A DNA stretch of 64,000 bases from Paenirhizobium naphthalenivorans (GCF_007992095.1 NZ_BJZP01000018.1:31089-95088), one strand, 5' to 3'. Shown: positions 19,089 through 28,039, counted from the first letter of the stretch. Numbers and translations: made by a program. Notes: a model not told the origin generated them from the letters alone.

Positions 19089-19123
19089 TGCGCTCTCCTC
19101 GCCACTCCGCAGTCTTACTTTAC

Positions 19124-19155
19124 AAAAATGCCGGGCCAACGGAAGCCGGCCCGGC
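19124..19155 (-). terminator. intrinsic terminator between etfA and hbd (minus strand)
   Basis: Reading the minus strand after etfA, GCCGGGCC (19155-19148) pairs with GGCCCGGC (19137-19130) and is followed by ATTTTT (19129-19124). Two further hairpins lie upstream of it: a stem at 19165-19178 and CTTTCGC/GCGAAAG at 19192-19209. Confidence 0.65.
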
Positions 19156-19218
19156 AAATTGATAGACCCGAAAGGGTCGTTTTTCCAGTCACTTTCGCGG
19201 TTGCGAAAGGAGCGTGCC

Positions 19219-20148
19219 TCAGAGCGCCTTTTCGAGTTCCGGCAGGGCCTCGAAGAGATCGGCGACGAGGCCGTAGTCGGCGACCTGGAAGATCGGTGCC
19301 TCTTCGTCCTTGTTGATCGCGACGATGACCTTGGAGTCCTTCATTCCGGCGAGGTGCTGGATCGCGCCGGAGATGCCGCAGGCGATATAGAGCTGCGGTG
19401 CCACGACCTTGCCGGTCTGGCCGACCTGCCAGTCGTTCGGGGCGTAGCCAGCATCGACGGCGGCGCGCGAGGCGCCAACGGCGGCGCCGAGCTTGTCGGC
19501 GACCGGCAGGATCACTTCGTTGAACTTCTCGGCGGAGCCGAGCGCACGTCCGCCCGAGATGATGATCTTGGCTGAGGTCAGTTCCGGACGGTCAGAAGTT
19601 GACAGCGCGTCGCTGACGAAGGTGGAGACGCCGGGGTTGGCGGCGGCCGAGATGGCCTCGACGGTCGCCGAGCCACCTTCACCAGCAGCGGCGAAGGATG
19701 CCGTGCGCACCGTGATGACCTTCTTGGCGTCGGTCGACTGGACGGTCTGGATGGCGTTGCCGGCGTAGATCGGACGCTTGAAGGTGTCGGCGGCGACGAT
19801 CTCGATGATTTCCGAAACCTGCATGACATCAAGCAGTGCTGCAACGCGCGGCATGACGTTCTTGGCCGAGGAGGTCGCGGCGGCGATGATGGTGTCATAG
19901 GCACCGGCCAGCGAAACGATCAGGGCCGCGAGCGGTTCGGCGAGGTCGTTGGCAAGGCTGGCGTCGTCGGCAAGCAGCACTTTGGAAACGCCCGAGAGCC
20001 TGGCAGCGGCGTCAGCCGCGGCCTTGGCGCCCGCACCTGCGACCAGCACATGAATGTCGCCACCGATCTGGGCGGCGGCCGTCAGCGCCTTGGCGGTCTG
20101 GTCGGAAAGGGTCGTATTGTCGTGTTCTGCCAGAAGAAGAATGGCCAT
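19219..20148 (-). CDS. etfA: electron transfer flavoprotein subunit alpha
   Basis: 309 residues. The C-terminal FAD domain is clear: '[11 protein letters not shown]', '[22 protein letters not shown]', '[19 protein letters not shown]' and '[18 protein letters not shown]' (parts of the ETF-alpha signature). The N-terminal half is the ETF alpha/beta fold. With EtfB it carries electrons from acyl-CoA dehydrogenases to ETF:ubiquinone oxidoreductase. It starts 26 bases after etfB ends, so the two form an operon. Confidence 0.95.
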   Translation of the reverse strand: MAILLLAEHDNTTLSDQTAKALTAAAQIGGDIHVLVAGAGAKAAADAAARLSGVSKVLLADDASLANDLAEPLAALIVSLAGAYDTIIAAATSSAKNVMPRVAALLDVMQVSEIIEIVAADTFKRPIYAGNAIQTVQSTDAKKVITVRTASFAAAGEGGSATVEAISAAANPGVSTFVSDALSTSDRPELTSAKIIISGGRALGSAEKFNEVILPVADKLGAAVGASRAAVDAGYAPNDWQVGQTGKVVAPQLYIACGISGAIQHLAGMKDSKVIVAINKDEEAPIFQVADYGLVADLFEALPELEKAL

Positions 20149-20174
20149 ATCTTTTGTCTCCTATCCCGATCCGA

Positions 20175-20924
20175 TTAAAGCACGCCGGCTTCGTTCTTGA
20201 GTTTGTCGACCAGTTCGGCCACCGACTTGACCTTGACGCCTGCCTTACGACCGCCGGGCTCCTCGGTCTTCAGCACCTTGAGGCGGGCGGTGGTGTCGAC
20301 GCCGAGGTCCGCTGGGGTCTTCTTGTCGAGCGGCTTCTTCTTGGCCTTCATGATATTCGGCAGCGAAGCATAGCGCGGCTCGTTGAGGCGCAGGTCGGTG
20401 GTGATGATCGCCGGGAGCTTGACGTCGATGGTCTGCAGGCCGCCGTCCACTTCGCGCGTGACGGTCGCCTTGTCGGCGCCGAGTTCAACCTTCGATGCGA
20501 AGGTCGCCTGACCCCAACCGAGCAGGGCGGCGAGCATCTGGCCGGTCTGGTTCGAGTCGTCGTCGATCGCCTGCTTGCCGGTGATGACGAGGCCCGGGGC
20601 TTCCGCCTCGATCACGCCCTTCAGCAACTTGGCGACAGCGAGTGGCTCGACAGCGTCGTCGGTCTCAACCAGCACGGCGCGGTCGGCGCCCATGGCAAGC
20701 GCGGTACGCAGGGTTTCTTCGGCTTTGGCCGGTCCAATCGAAACGACGACAACCTCTTCGGCCTTGCCGGCTTCCTTCAGCCGCAAGGCCTCTTCGACAG
20801 CGATTTCGTCGAACGGGTTCATCGACATCTTGACATTGGCCAGCTCGACGCCGGTCCCGTCGGCCTTTACGCGGATCTTCACGTTGTAGTCCACGACCCG
20901 CTTAACGGTCACGAGTATCTTCAT
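20175..20924 (-). CDS. etfB: electron transfer flavoprotein subunit beta
   Basis: 249 residues. '[19 protein letters not shown]' at the N-terminus, '[19 protein letters not shown]', '[21 protein letters not shown]' region and '[25 protein letters not shown]' (ETF-beta signature) are all present. It binds AMP and partners EtfA. It is first in the etfBA operon. A 24-bp palindrome sits about 140 bases upstream of its start and is a candidate operator. Confidence 0.95.
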   Translation of the reverse strand: MKILVTVKRVVDYNVKIRVKADGTGVELANVKMSMNPFDEIAVEEALRLKEAGKAEEVVVVSIGPAKAEETLRTALAMGADRAVLVETDDAVEPLAVAKLLKGVIEAEAPGLVITGKQAIDDDSNQTGQMLAALLGWGQATFASKVELGADKATVTREVDGGLQTIDVKLPAIITTDLRLNEPRYASLPNIMKAKKKPLDKKTPADLGVDTTARLKVLKTEEPGGRKAGVKVKSVAELVDKLKNEAGVL

Positions 20925-21062
20925 GGTTTCCTTCCTTCACTGCTCCCGCGGGAAAATGCGCCCGAAAGCGGTCCGCCGATTGTCGAATGGCGACATCGAT
21001 ACGCATTTTTCATCCAATTACAACGCTCCTGCGAAGGGCGTTACGCTTTTGCCGCAGGAATA

Positions 21063-21086
21063 ATTGACGCTTACGTGCGCGTCAAT
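21063..21086. promoter_or_regulatory. 24-bp near-perfect palindrome upstream of etfBA
   Basis: Arms ATTGACGC (21063-21070) and GCGTCAAT (21079-21086) are exact inverse complements around a central ACGT; only two symmetric base pairs fail to match. It lies in the spacer between the etfB start and the rhomboid stop. Its symmetry fits a dimeric or tetrameric repressor of the acyl-CoA/branched-chain catabolism type (LiuR, PsrA, FadP-like regulators often control etfBA), but the regulator is not identified. Confidence 0.55.
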
Positions 21087-21106
21087 ATTCGTTCCTGGAA
21101 ATTCCA

Positions 21107-21892
21107 TCAGCGGCCCCAGTGAATCGGGCCTTTTGTCTCGGCCGCTGCTGGCAGGACAGCGCGTGGAGCGGGCTCGAGGTGGTGGTGGACGGCGACCGGG
21201 GTGACGATCGTCCGATCGAACAGCGGCACCCCGCGCCGGCGCATGACGAGCACCAGCAGGGCACCGGCAAGGATGCCGCCGACATGGGCGCCCCAGGAGA
21301 CGGTGCTCTCGCCATCGGTGGCGAGCATGACGAATTGCTGGCCGATCCAGAACAGCAGTGGCACGAAAGCCGGTAACGGCAAGGGAAAACGAAACAACAC
21401 CAGCACCCAGACCCGCACCTTCGGATGCAGCATGAGATAGGCGGACACCACGCCGGAAACGGCACCTGAAGCGCCGATCAGCGGGGCTTGCGACAGCGGT
21501 GTGACGAAGCCGTGGAAAAGCGCACCGGCGGCCGCACAGGCGAGGTAGAAAACGAGGAAGCGCAGGTGGCCGAGCGCATCCTCAACATTGTCGCCGAATA
21601 CCCAGAGGAACAGCATATTGGAGCCGAGATGAAACGCGTCCACATGCAGAAAGGAATAGGTAAGATAGGTCGCATCCGGCGGCACGATGACCAGAGACGG
21701 ATCGAGCACGGCGTTGTCGAACGCCACGGCCGGAATGAAGCCAAGCCCTAAGACATTGGCCTCTGCGACTGATTCCGGGGTCAGAAAAACCGTGAGTGCG
21801 AAGGTGATGATATTGGCGACTATGAGCCCGAAGGTCACGTATTGTCGCCGGATATGCCTGAGGGCATTGCGGTCGTGCAGCGGAATGAACAC
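21107..21892 (-). CDS. rhomboid-family intramembrane serine protease
   Basis: 261 residues with about six membrane helices. The catalytic dyad is visible: S142 in 'IGASGAVSG' and H203 in 'WGAHVGGILAG'. N92 in 'HLGSNMLFLWVFG' supplies the oxyanion site. It cleaves membrane-spanning substrates within the inner membrane; the natural substrate is unknown. The C-terminal ~50 residues extend into the cytoplasm. It lies upstream of etfBA on the same strand, 182 bases away. Confidence 0.9.
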   Translation of the reverse strand: MFIPLHDRNALRHIRRQYVTFGLIVANIITFALTVFLTPESVAEANVLGLGFIPAVAFDNAVLDPSLVIVPPDATYLTYSFLHVDAFHLGSNMLFLWVFGDNVEDALGHLRFLVFYLACAAAGALFHGFVTPLSQAPLIGASGAVSGVVSAYLMLHPKVRVWVLVLFRFPLPLPAFVPLLFWIGQQFVMLATDGESTVSWGAHVGGILAGALLVLVMRRRGVPLFDRTIVTPVAVHHHLEPAPRAVLPAAAETKGPIHWGR

Positions 21893-21918
21893 TTGCGCCC
21901 CCTTGGCCTAGCGGCTGC

Positions 21919-22497
21919 TCAACGGTTCTTGCCCGGCACCCAGAGAATATCGGCCTTGCCGCAGTCATTGGCGAAGCGGGCGGCAACGAAGAGGAAGTCG
22001 GACAGGCGATTGATGTACTTCAGCGCCGGTTCATTGATCGTTTCACCCTCGAAGCGTGACAGTTCGACCATGATCCGCTCGGCGCGACGCGCGACTGTGC
22101 GAGCCAGATGCAGATGCGCGGCGGCTGGCGATCCGCCGGGCAGGATAAAGGATTTCAGCGGGTTGAGATCGGCATTGAGCTGGTCGATCTCGGTTTCGAT
22201 GCGCGTTACCTGCGCTTCGATGACCCGCAGGGGTTCGTAAGTCAGCGCTTCTCCCGTCTCCGGTGCGGCGAGATCCGCGCCAAGGTCGAACAGGTCGTTC
22301 TGGATGCGCAGCAACATAGCATCGAGTTCCGGCATCTCGGCGGTGTGCAGCCGGGCGACACCGATTGTCGAGTTGGTTTCGTCGATCGTGCCGTAGGCGT
22401 CGACGCGCAAGTCGTGCTTCAGTCGGCGAGGGCCAGTGACAAGCGCGGTTGTGCCGTCGTCTCCGGTGCGGGTGTAGATCTTGTTGAGCCTGACCAT
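21919..22497 (-). CDS. cob(I)yrinic acid a,c-diamide adenosyltransferase (PduO type)
   Basis: 192 residues. 'KIYTRTGDDGTTAL' at the N-terminus is the ATP-binding motif of PduO-type enzymes; 'LRVDAYGTIDETNSTIGVARL' and 'FILPGGSPAAAHLHLARTVARRAER' (quoted as landmarks) complete the signature. It adenosylates cob(I)alamin to make coenzyme B12. It lies 13 bases after the small twin-helix gene and 26 bases before the rhomboid gene, all on the minus strand. Confidence 0.92.
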   Translation of the reverse strand: MVRLNKIYTRTGDDGTTALVTGPRRLKHDLRVDAYGTIDETNSTIGVARLHTAEMPELDAMLLRIQNDLFDLGADLAAPETGEALTYEPLRVIEAQVTRIETEIDQLNADLNPLKSFILPGGSPAAAHLHLARTVARRAERIMVELSRFEGETINEPALKYINRLSDFLFVAARFANDCGKADILWVPGKNR

Positions 22498-22510
22498 TTC
22501 TAGCCCCTTC

Positions 22511-22708
22511 TTAGCGGCCGCCGCCGGTCAGCCACAGCGTCAGCATGATGAGCGCGATTGCCACCGCCTGCAGCACTAAGCGCATTTGCATGAGCTTGTT
22601 GGACGTGTTGCCGCTGCCGCCCTTCAACATGTTGAACAGTCCCCGGATGAGGACGAGGACCACAAGCCCCATGACGATCAGGGTGAGCACGGTGGTGAAG
22701 GTGGACAT
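22511..22708 (-). CDS. small twin-transmembrane (HIG1-like) protein
   Basis: 65 residues with two membrane helices ('LTLIVMGLVVLVLIRGLF' and 'LVLQAVAIALIMLTLWL') joined by a short Gly/Lys loop containing 'SNKLMQMRLV'. The 'N.LM..R...Q..A' pattern is that of HIG1/twin-TM proteins, which in mitochondria assist respiratory complexes. Its role here is unknown. It is upstream of the adenosyltransferase gene on the same strand. Confidence 0.8.
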   Translation of the reverse strand: MSTFTTVLTLIVMGLVVLVLIRGLFNMLKGGSGNTSNKLMQMRLVLQAVAIALIMLTLWLTGGGR

Positions 22709-22736
22709 CGTTTATGTCTGCTTTCTCGATAAGGGG

Positions 22737-23570
22737 TCAATCCAGCTTCCGCATCAGCCGATAGAAGAGATCGGCCGGTAGGAGTCGCTTCAGCAGGATG
22801 CCCCGCCGGGCTGGTACGGTTACGGGATAATGTGGGCGGGGGCGGGGGGCGGTCAAGGCATGTTTCAGCACTTTGTAGACGGCCTCGGGGCCGAGCTTGT
22901 AGCGGTTGACCGGGCCGGTGCCGTCGAGCCGGGCCAGTTGGCGCTTGTACTCCTCGGAATGGGCGGAGTTCTCGAGATCGACGTTTGCCTCGATCATCTT
23001 CAGTGCATTGGCGGTGAAACGGCTTTCGATCGGGCCGGGCTCGATCAGGCTGACATGGATGCCGGAGCCTTGGAGTTCCATGCGCAGCGTGACGCTCAGG
23101 CCTTCGAGCGCATATTTGGAGGCGGTATAGGCCCCGCGATAGCGGTAGGGCAGCAGCCCGAGGATAGACGAGCACTGGACAATTCGTCCTTCGCCCCTTG
23201 TTCGCATCAGCGGGATCACCCGACGGGTCAGTTCGTGCCAACCGAAGAAATTCGCCTCGAACTGGCGGCGCAGCACGTCGGTCGACAGATCCTCGACAGC
23301 GCCCGGCTGGCCGTAGGCGCCGTTGTTGAACAGCGCATCGATCCGACCGCCGGTCCGCTCGGCAACGGCCTCGACCAGTGCGGCGATACTGCCTTCATCG
23401 GTATAGTCCATTTGCAACGTCTCGATACCATCGGCCTCGAGCGGTAAACGGTTGTCCGGCCGCCTCACTGTGGCGAAGACGCGCCACCCGTCGGTGGCGA
23501 GCGCCCTTGCGCAATGGGCGCCGATCCCGGTCGAGCAGCCGGTGACGATGATGGTCGGGCGTTCGGTCAT
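22737..23570 (-). CDS. short-chain dehydrogenase/reductase (SDR)
   Basis: 277 residues from the ATG at 23570. 'TIIVTGCSTGIGAHCA' is the classical TGxxxGIG cofactor loop, 'LFNNGAYGQPG' the NNAG-like strand, and 'YTASKYALEGLS' holds the YxxxK catalytic pair. Members of this extended group act on varied alcohols or ketones, and the substrate cannot be told. It is on the minus strand, 28 bases before the small HIG1-like gene, and diverges from the YihY gene. Confidence 0.87.
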   Translation of the reverse strand: MTERPTIIVTGCSTGIGAHCARALATDGWRVFATVRRPDNRLPLEADGIETLQMDYTDEGSIAALVEAVAERTGGRIDALFNNGAYGQPGAVEDLSTDVLRRQFEANFFGWHELTRRVIPLMRTRGEGRIVQCSSILGLLPYRYRGAYTASKYALEGLSVTLRMELQGSGIHVSLIEPGPIESRFTANALKMIEANVDLENSAHSEEYKRQLARLDGTGPVNRYKLGPEAVYKVLKHALTAPRPRPHYPVTVPARRGILLKRLLPADLFYRLMRKLD

Positions 23571-23668
23571 CGATTGTTTCCTGTACAAACAGGTCCGGTT
23601 TCCCATATTCGTTCGCGGGTGACAATCGGTCCGTCGAACACGTGGCCCGCCGAATGCAAGGAGATGGA

Positions 23669-24568
23669 ATGCCGGCGTTCTTGCGCATGCTCTACAAGGT
23701 CGGCTTCGACGCGCTCAAGCATTTCGCCGAGGACGACGGCTGGGCGATGGCAAGCCATGTGGCGCTATCCGCGCTGCTTGCCGTCTTCCCCTTCCTGATC
23801 TTCGGAACGGCGCTGGCGAGTTTTCTTGGCGCAGACAGCTTTGCCGAAACCGCGGTGCATCTGATCTTCGACACCTGGCCGGAGGCGATCGCCAAGCCCT
23901 TGTCTGATCAGGTGGTCGAGGTGTTGACCATTCCGCGTGGCGGCCTGCTCACCGTTTCGGTGCTGGCCGCGGCCTATTTCGCCTCGAACGGAGTGGAAGC
24001 ACTGCGCGCGTCGCTGAACCGCGCCTACCGCGTCACCGAGACGCGCCCGTGGTACATCACACGTCTCGTCAGTTTCGCTTATGTGATCGGTGCGGTCATC
24101 GCGCTCGCCGCCATAAGCGCGCTGCTGGTCGTTGTGCCGGTGGCACTTGCCTTTGCGGAGAAATGGTTCCCGTTTCTCGAGGACTTCCTTGCCACTGTGT
24201 CCAACTGGCGTGTCTACGGCACGCTCGCCGTTCTCATCTTCGGACTGGTGGCTTTTCATCTCGGTCTGCCGGATGGCCATCGCCGGTTCCGTGACGTCAT
24301 TCCGGGCGTGCTCCTCACGCTTGTTCTCTGGCTGGCAGGTGCGCTGATCTTCGCCTATTACCTCGCGAGCTTCGCCAACTATGCGGCGACCTATGCGGGT
24401 CTCGCTTCGATTATGGTCGTGCTGGTTTTTCTCTATATGATCGGGGCGATCTTCATCATCGGTGCGGAATTCAATGCAGCGCTGTTGAAGTTCGAGGTGC
24501 TCAGCGGCAAGGGAGGCGAGAGTGTGCCGTCTGCCTCACAATCCGACAAGTCGACGGATGTCGGCTGA
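23669..24568 (+). CDS. YihY/BrkB-family inner membrane protein
   Basis: 299 residues from the ATG at 23669; AAGGAG lies 6 bases upstream. It has six membrane helices. 'DDGWAMASHVALSALLAVFPFLIF' near residues 16-40 and 'FRDVIPGVLLTLVLW' are typical. The family was once called ribonuclease BN but is a membrane protein of unknown transport role. Its 3' end overlaps gluQ on the opposite strand by about 33 bases. Confidence 0.87.
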   Translation: MPAFLRMLYKVGFDALKHFAEDDGWAMASHVALSALLAVFPFLIFGTALASFLGADSFAETAVHLIFDTWPEAIAKPLSDQVVEVLTIPRGGLLTVSVLAAAYFASNGVEALRASLNRAYRVTETRPWYITRLVSFAYVIGAVIALAAISALLVVVPVALAFAEKWFPFLEDFLATVSNWRVYGTLAVLIFGLVAFHLGLPDGHRRFRDVIPGVLLTLVLWLAGALIFAYYLASFANYAATYAGLASIMVVLVFLYMIGAIFIIGAEFNAALLKFEVLSGKGGESVPSASQSDKSTDVG

Positions 24569-25417
24569 CGTCTGGCCGTGCCGACGCAGCTCCTGAAGGC
24601 CGGTATCCCCTTCGCTCTTCGACAGTTTGCGCCCGTCGGGTCCGAGGATCAGGCGGTGATGATGATAGATCGGCGCTGGCAGGCCCAGCAGCGTCTGCAA
24701 CAATCGGTGCACCGAGGTCGCATGGAAAAGGTCGAGCCCGCGAACGACATGGGTGATCCCCTGGCCAGCATCATCGACCGTGACCGACAAATGATAGCTC
24801 GACGGCGCATCGGAGCGCCACAGGACCACGTCCCCCCAGTCCTGCGGATCGGCGGCAATCTCGCCGGTATCGCCGTCGCCAGTTTCCGTCCAGTACAAGG
24901 GTTTGCCGCATTGTTTGATCGCCCGGCCCATGTCGAGACGCCAGGCGTGGCGGGAGCCGGCTTCCATCCGCTTTCGTCGCTCGTCGCCGGTCAAGACGCG
25001 ATCGACCGGCGGATAGAGCGGCGCGCCGTCGGGGTCACGCGGCCAGGGAGACCCGTTTGCCTCTTGCCGTGCGACATGCGCCTTGACCTCGCCGCGCGTC
25101 ATGAAGGCCGGATAAGCGAGGTCCCGTTCGATCAGGCTGTCGAGGGCCGTGCGATAATCGCCGAGATGATCCGATTGCCGGCGCACCGGGCGTTCCCAGT
25201 CAAGCCCGAGCCAGTCGAGGTCCTGGTAGATCGCCTGTTCGAATTCGGGTGTGCAGCGGGTGAGATCGATGTCCTCCATGCGCAGCAGGAAGCGACCGCC
25301 GAGCGCTTTGGCCATGTCGGCGTTCAGGAGGGCCGAGAGCGCGTGGCCGAGATGAAGCAGGCCGTTCGGGCTTGGCGCAAAACGCAACGCCGGTCTTTGA
25401 CGGGTGGGCGGGATCAT
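24536..25417 (-). CDS. gluQ: tRNA glutamyl-Q(34) synthetase
   Basis: 293 residues from the ATG at 25417. It has the class I synthetase catalytic core: HIGH-type 'HLGH' (22-25) after 'RFAPSPNG', and KMSKS-type 'KLSKSEG'. No anticodon-binding domain is present, which distinguishes it from GltX. It glutamylates queuosine at position 34 of tRNA-Asp. The zinc site of E. coli YadB (CxC...C) is not conserved: the equivalent stretch reads 'LAYPAFMTRGEV'. Convergent with YihY, with overlapping ends. Confidence 0.9.
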   Translation of the reverse strand: MIPPTRQRPALRFAPSPNGLLHLGHALSALLNADMAKALGGRFLLRMEDIDLTRCTPEFEQAIYQDLDWLGLDWERPVRRQSDHLGDYRTALDSLIERDLAYPAFMTRGEVKAHVARQEANGSPWPRDPDGAPLYPPVDRVLTGDERRKRMEAGSRHAWRLDMGRAIKQCGKPLYWTETGDGDTGEIAADPQDWGDVVLWRSDAPSSYHLSVTVDDAGQGITHVVRGLDLFHATSVHRLLQTLLGLPAPIYHHHRLILGPDGRKLSKSEGDTGLQELRRHGQTSADIRRLVGL

Positions 25418-25469
25418 GCTTCCATCTCGCACGAAATGCGGATTGTCGAAAGAGCGGGATGAGGCTGAA

Positions 25470-26117
25470 ATGATCATCACCACTGCGGACCATGTGGCGC
25501 TCGGGCTCTTGCAGCTCGTTGCGATCGATCCACGCCTCGAGCCGCTCGCCCATCGCCATGCGCCACTGCCGCTACGACTTACCGAACCCGGCTTTGCCGG
25601 GCTCGCCCACATCATCGTCTCGCAGATGGTGTCGCGCGCCAGCGCCGAGGCGATCTGGAGCCGCATTCTTGAGGCAACGGGCGAGGCTCCTAGCGCGCAA
25701 ACCTATCTGGCGCTCGATGCCGCCGTCGTCGCCGGTCTCGGCCTGTCGCGCGCCAAGGCATCCACGCTGGAGGGTGTCGCTCGCGCAGTCGCCTCTAATG
25801 CTCTCGACCTTTCCGTCATCTCGAGCCTTGACGCCGATGAGGCGATCACCCGGCTGACGGCGCTCAAGGGCATCGGTCTGTGGACGGCGGAGGTCTATCT
25901 GATGTTCTGCTGTGGTCATCCCGACGTCTTTCCCGCCGGCGACGTGGCGCTTCGTGCCGCCGTCGGCGACGCCTTCGGCCATGAGGCTCGCCCCGACATT
26001 CGGACGGTGGCGGAGCTTGCCGAGGCGTGGCGGCCCTGGCGGTCGATCGCGGCGCGGCTTTTCTGGGCGTACTATGCCGCTCGCACCGGCCGGGAGGCCG
26101 CTCCCGCGGGAGCCTGA
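25470..26117 (+). CDS. alkA: DNA-3-methyladenine glycosylase 2-type (HhH-GPD)
   Basis: 215 residues from the ATG at 25470. The helix-hairpin-helix 'LTALKGIGLWTAEVYL' (about 129-144) and catalytic Asp D158 in 'VFPAGDVALRAA' define the HhH-GPD fold. It lacks the extra N-terminal domain of E. coli AlkA, matching the short bacterial type. It removes alkylated purines. It is divergent from gluQ, their starts 53 bases apart. Confidence 0.87.
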   Translation: MIITTADHVALGLLQLVAIDPRLEPLAHRHAPLPLRLTEPGFAGLAHIIVSQMVSRASAEAIWSRILEATGEAPSAQTYLALDAAVVAGLGLSRAKASTLEGVARAVASNALDLSVISSLDADEAITRLTALKGIGLWTAEVYLMFCCGHPDVFPAGDVALRAAVGDAFGHEARPDIRTVAELAEAWRPWRSIAARLFWAYYAARTGREAAPAGA

Positions 26118-26214
26118 GGTGCCCGAATGGTCGGCTTTGAAAGGGGGGCTTCACAAGGCTGTCATAACGGACCTAATATAAAAGGGTAGGTGCCGAATCG
26201 ATCAGGAGAATGCC

Positions 26215-26772
26215 TTGACGATTGCAGTCTCACCCCAGTCCTTGCCGGCGCTCGTCTTGAATGCCGACTACAGGCCGCTGAGTTACTATCCCTTGTCGTT
26301 GTGGTCCTGGCAGGACGCGATCAAGGCGGTCTTCCTTGACCGTGTGAACATTATCGCCGAATACGACCACTCCGTCTGTTCGCCGAGCTTTTCCATGCGG
26401 CTGCCGAGCGTCGTCAGCCTCAAGACCTATGTGCAGCCGACCCGCAATCCGGCGTTCACCCGCTTCAATGTCTTCCTGCGCGACAGGTTCCAGTGTCAGT
26501 ATTGCAGCTCTGACGAGGATCTGACCTTCGATCATGTGATCCCGCGGGCGCATGGTGGCGAGACGACCTGGGAGAATGTCGTGGCGGCCTGCTCGCCCTG
26601 CAATCTGCGCAAGGGCAGCAAACTGCCGAAACAGGCGCAGATGTTCCCGCATCAGAAGCCCTATCGCCCGACCGTGCAGGACCTGCACAACAACGGACGG
26701 CTATTCCCCCCCAATCACTTGCATGAGAGCTGGGTCGACTATCTCTACTGGGATTCCGAACTGCAGCCGTGA
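26215..26772 (+). CDS. HNH endonuclease-like protein
   Basis: 185 residues from a TTG at 26215 with AGGAG 6-10 bases upstream; no in-frame ATG or GTG fits. The HNH core holds zinc-binding C94/C97 and C126/C129, H107 in 'DHVIPRAHGG', and N121/N130 ('AACSPCN'). The N-terminal 'ALVLNADYRPLSYYPLSLW' region is conserved across this alphaproteobacterial family. Its DNA target and role are unknown; a housekeeping repair or RNA role is as likely as defence. An out-of-frame ATG-CCT-TGA lies directly over the start. The gene converges with dsbB. Confidence 0.85.
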   Translation: MTIAVSPQSLPALVLNADYRPLSYYPLSLWSWQDAIKAVFLDRVNIIAEYDHSVCSPSFSMRLPSVVSLKTYVQPTRNPAFTRFNVFLRDRFQCQYCSSDEDLTFDHVIPRAHGGETTWENVVAACSPCNLRKGSKLPKQAQMFPHQKPYRPTVQDLHNNGRLFPPNHLHESWVDYLYWDSELQP

Positions 26773-26799
26773 GGAACTGCTCGGGCCGATCGTGCGCGG

Positions 26800-27315
26800 C
26801 TACGCCGGACGTTTGCGGAATGTTGCCCACAGTGCGATGGCGGCCAACGCCGCGCTGGTCAGCACGTTCCAACCGGCAAAGGACAGTCCGAGCACGCGCA
26901 GCGTGGCGTCGGTGCAGGACGGTGCCTTGGTCGAATTCAGCGCTTCCAGCACATTGACCGGCGCTTCCGCACTCGTTGCGCCGATCGTGCAGCTGGCGGG
27001 ACCTTCCCAGAACTTCCACTCGACACCGGCGTGATAGGTGCCGAGCCCTATGCTGACGATCATAAGGACGGCGATGACGGCGATCAGGCCGCGCGTGACG
27101 ATCGGCGGCAGCTTGAACAGTGACGACAACACGGCCAGCGCGCCGACGCCGACGCCGATATAGTAAGGATTGCGCTGCAACAGGCAGAGCGCACAGGGAA
27201 TATATCCGCCGATATGCTCGAAGCCGAGCGCCGAGCCGACGACCACCGCCATGCCAAGCGTGAGGACTGCGGCGACAGTGGTATCGGATTTCAGGAGGGC
27301 GTCTGGAAGGTTCAT
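26800..27315 (-). CDS. dsbB: disulfide bond formation protein B (DsbB family)
   Basis: 171 residues with four membrane helices. The quinone-linked pair C41/C44 in 'PCALCLLQR' and the periplasmic pair C109 and C134 are all present, as expected for an active DsbB. It reoxidises DsbA-like proteins and passes electrons to ubiquinone. It starts 13 bases after the YqaA gene ends, suggesting a two-gene operon. Confidence 0.9.
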   Translation of the reverse strand: MNLPDALLKSDTTVAAVLTLGMAVVVGSALGFEHIGGYIPCALCLLQRNPYYIGVGVGALAVLSSLFKLPPIVTRGLIAVIAVLMIVSIGLGTYHAGVEWKFWEGPASCTIGATSAEAPVNVLEALNSTKAPSCTDATLRVLGLSFAGWNVLTSAALAAIALWATFRKRPA

Positions 27316-27328
27316 TGTCTCGCTCTCG

Positions 27329-27910
27329 TCAGAATACGAACTTGATCAGGTAGAAGCCGCCGATGAGCAGCACTATGAACAGGGTGAAAAGAAGGCTGAG
27401 ATATTTCTCGATGAAGATCCGGATCGGCTCTCCATAGTGTCCAAGCAGCCAGGAGACGAGGAAGAAGCGTGCGGCTCTGCCGACGATGCTGACCACGGTG
27501 AAGACGAAGAAATTGAGGCCGGTCGCTCCGGAAAAAATCGTCAGAACCTTGTAGGGAAAGGGCGTTACGGCAGCGAAAAGCACGCCCCAGCCACCCCATT
27601 TGTTATACCAGGCGACCACCTGCTCGAAGGCGTCCTCCTTGCCGTAGAAGGCGAGGATCGGCCGGCCGACGGTTTCGTAGAGGAACATACCGATCGCATA
27701 ACCAAGGAAGGCGCCGAGCACCGAGGCAATCGTGCAAATCAGCGCCAGCCTGATCCAGTTTGCCGGCTTGGCGAGTGTCATGGGAATCAGCAGCACATCC
27801 GGCGGAATCGGGAAAAACGAGCTTTCGGCGAAGGAGACGCCGAACAGCGCTTTTTCGGCGTGACGCGTTCCCGCCAGTGACATGGTCCAGTTATAGAGCC
27901 GACGCAGCAT
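27329..27910 (-). CDS. YqaA-family (SNARE-associated/DedA-like) membrane protein
   Basis: 193 residues. 'FGVSFAESSFFPIPPDVLLIP' is the re-entrant loop of YqaA/DedA proteins, followed by 'GAFLGYAIGMFLYE' and 'VTPFPYKVLTIFSGATGLNFFVF'. Four to five membrane helices. DedA-type proteins are lipid carriers or proton-dependent transporters; this subgroup's role is unknown. Co-directional with dsbB. Confidence 0.87.
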   Translation of the reverse strand: MLRRLYNWTMSLAGTRHAEKALFGVSFAESSFFPIPPDVLLIPMTLAKPANWIRLALICTIASVLGAFLGYAIGMFLYETVGRPILAFYGKEDAFEQVVAWYNKWGGWGVLFAAVTPFPYKVLTIFSGATGLNFFVFTVVSIVGRAARFFLVSWLLGHYGEPIRIFIEKYLSLLFTLFIVLLIGGFYLIKFVF

Positions 27911-28039
27911 GGCGTTTATCCTGATCTTTAAGGTCGAGCGGTTTTATTCAAGCGCCGCGCGACTGTAAATGGTTCACGCTGCGACGCATCATTCCGGTCG
28001 AAAAAAATCGCGTGAACGGGGATCGGGTGAAAAAGGCGG

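Noticed and set aside
26215..26772. HNH gene as part of a restriction or defence island
   Set aside because: It is a lone, widely conserved alphaproteobacterial type, and all neighbours are housekeeping genes.
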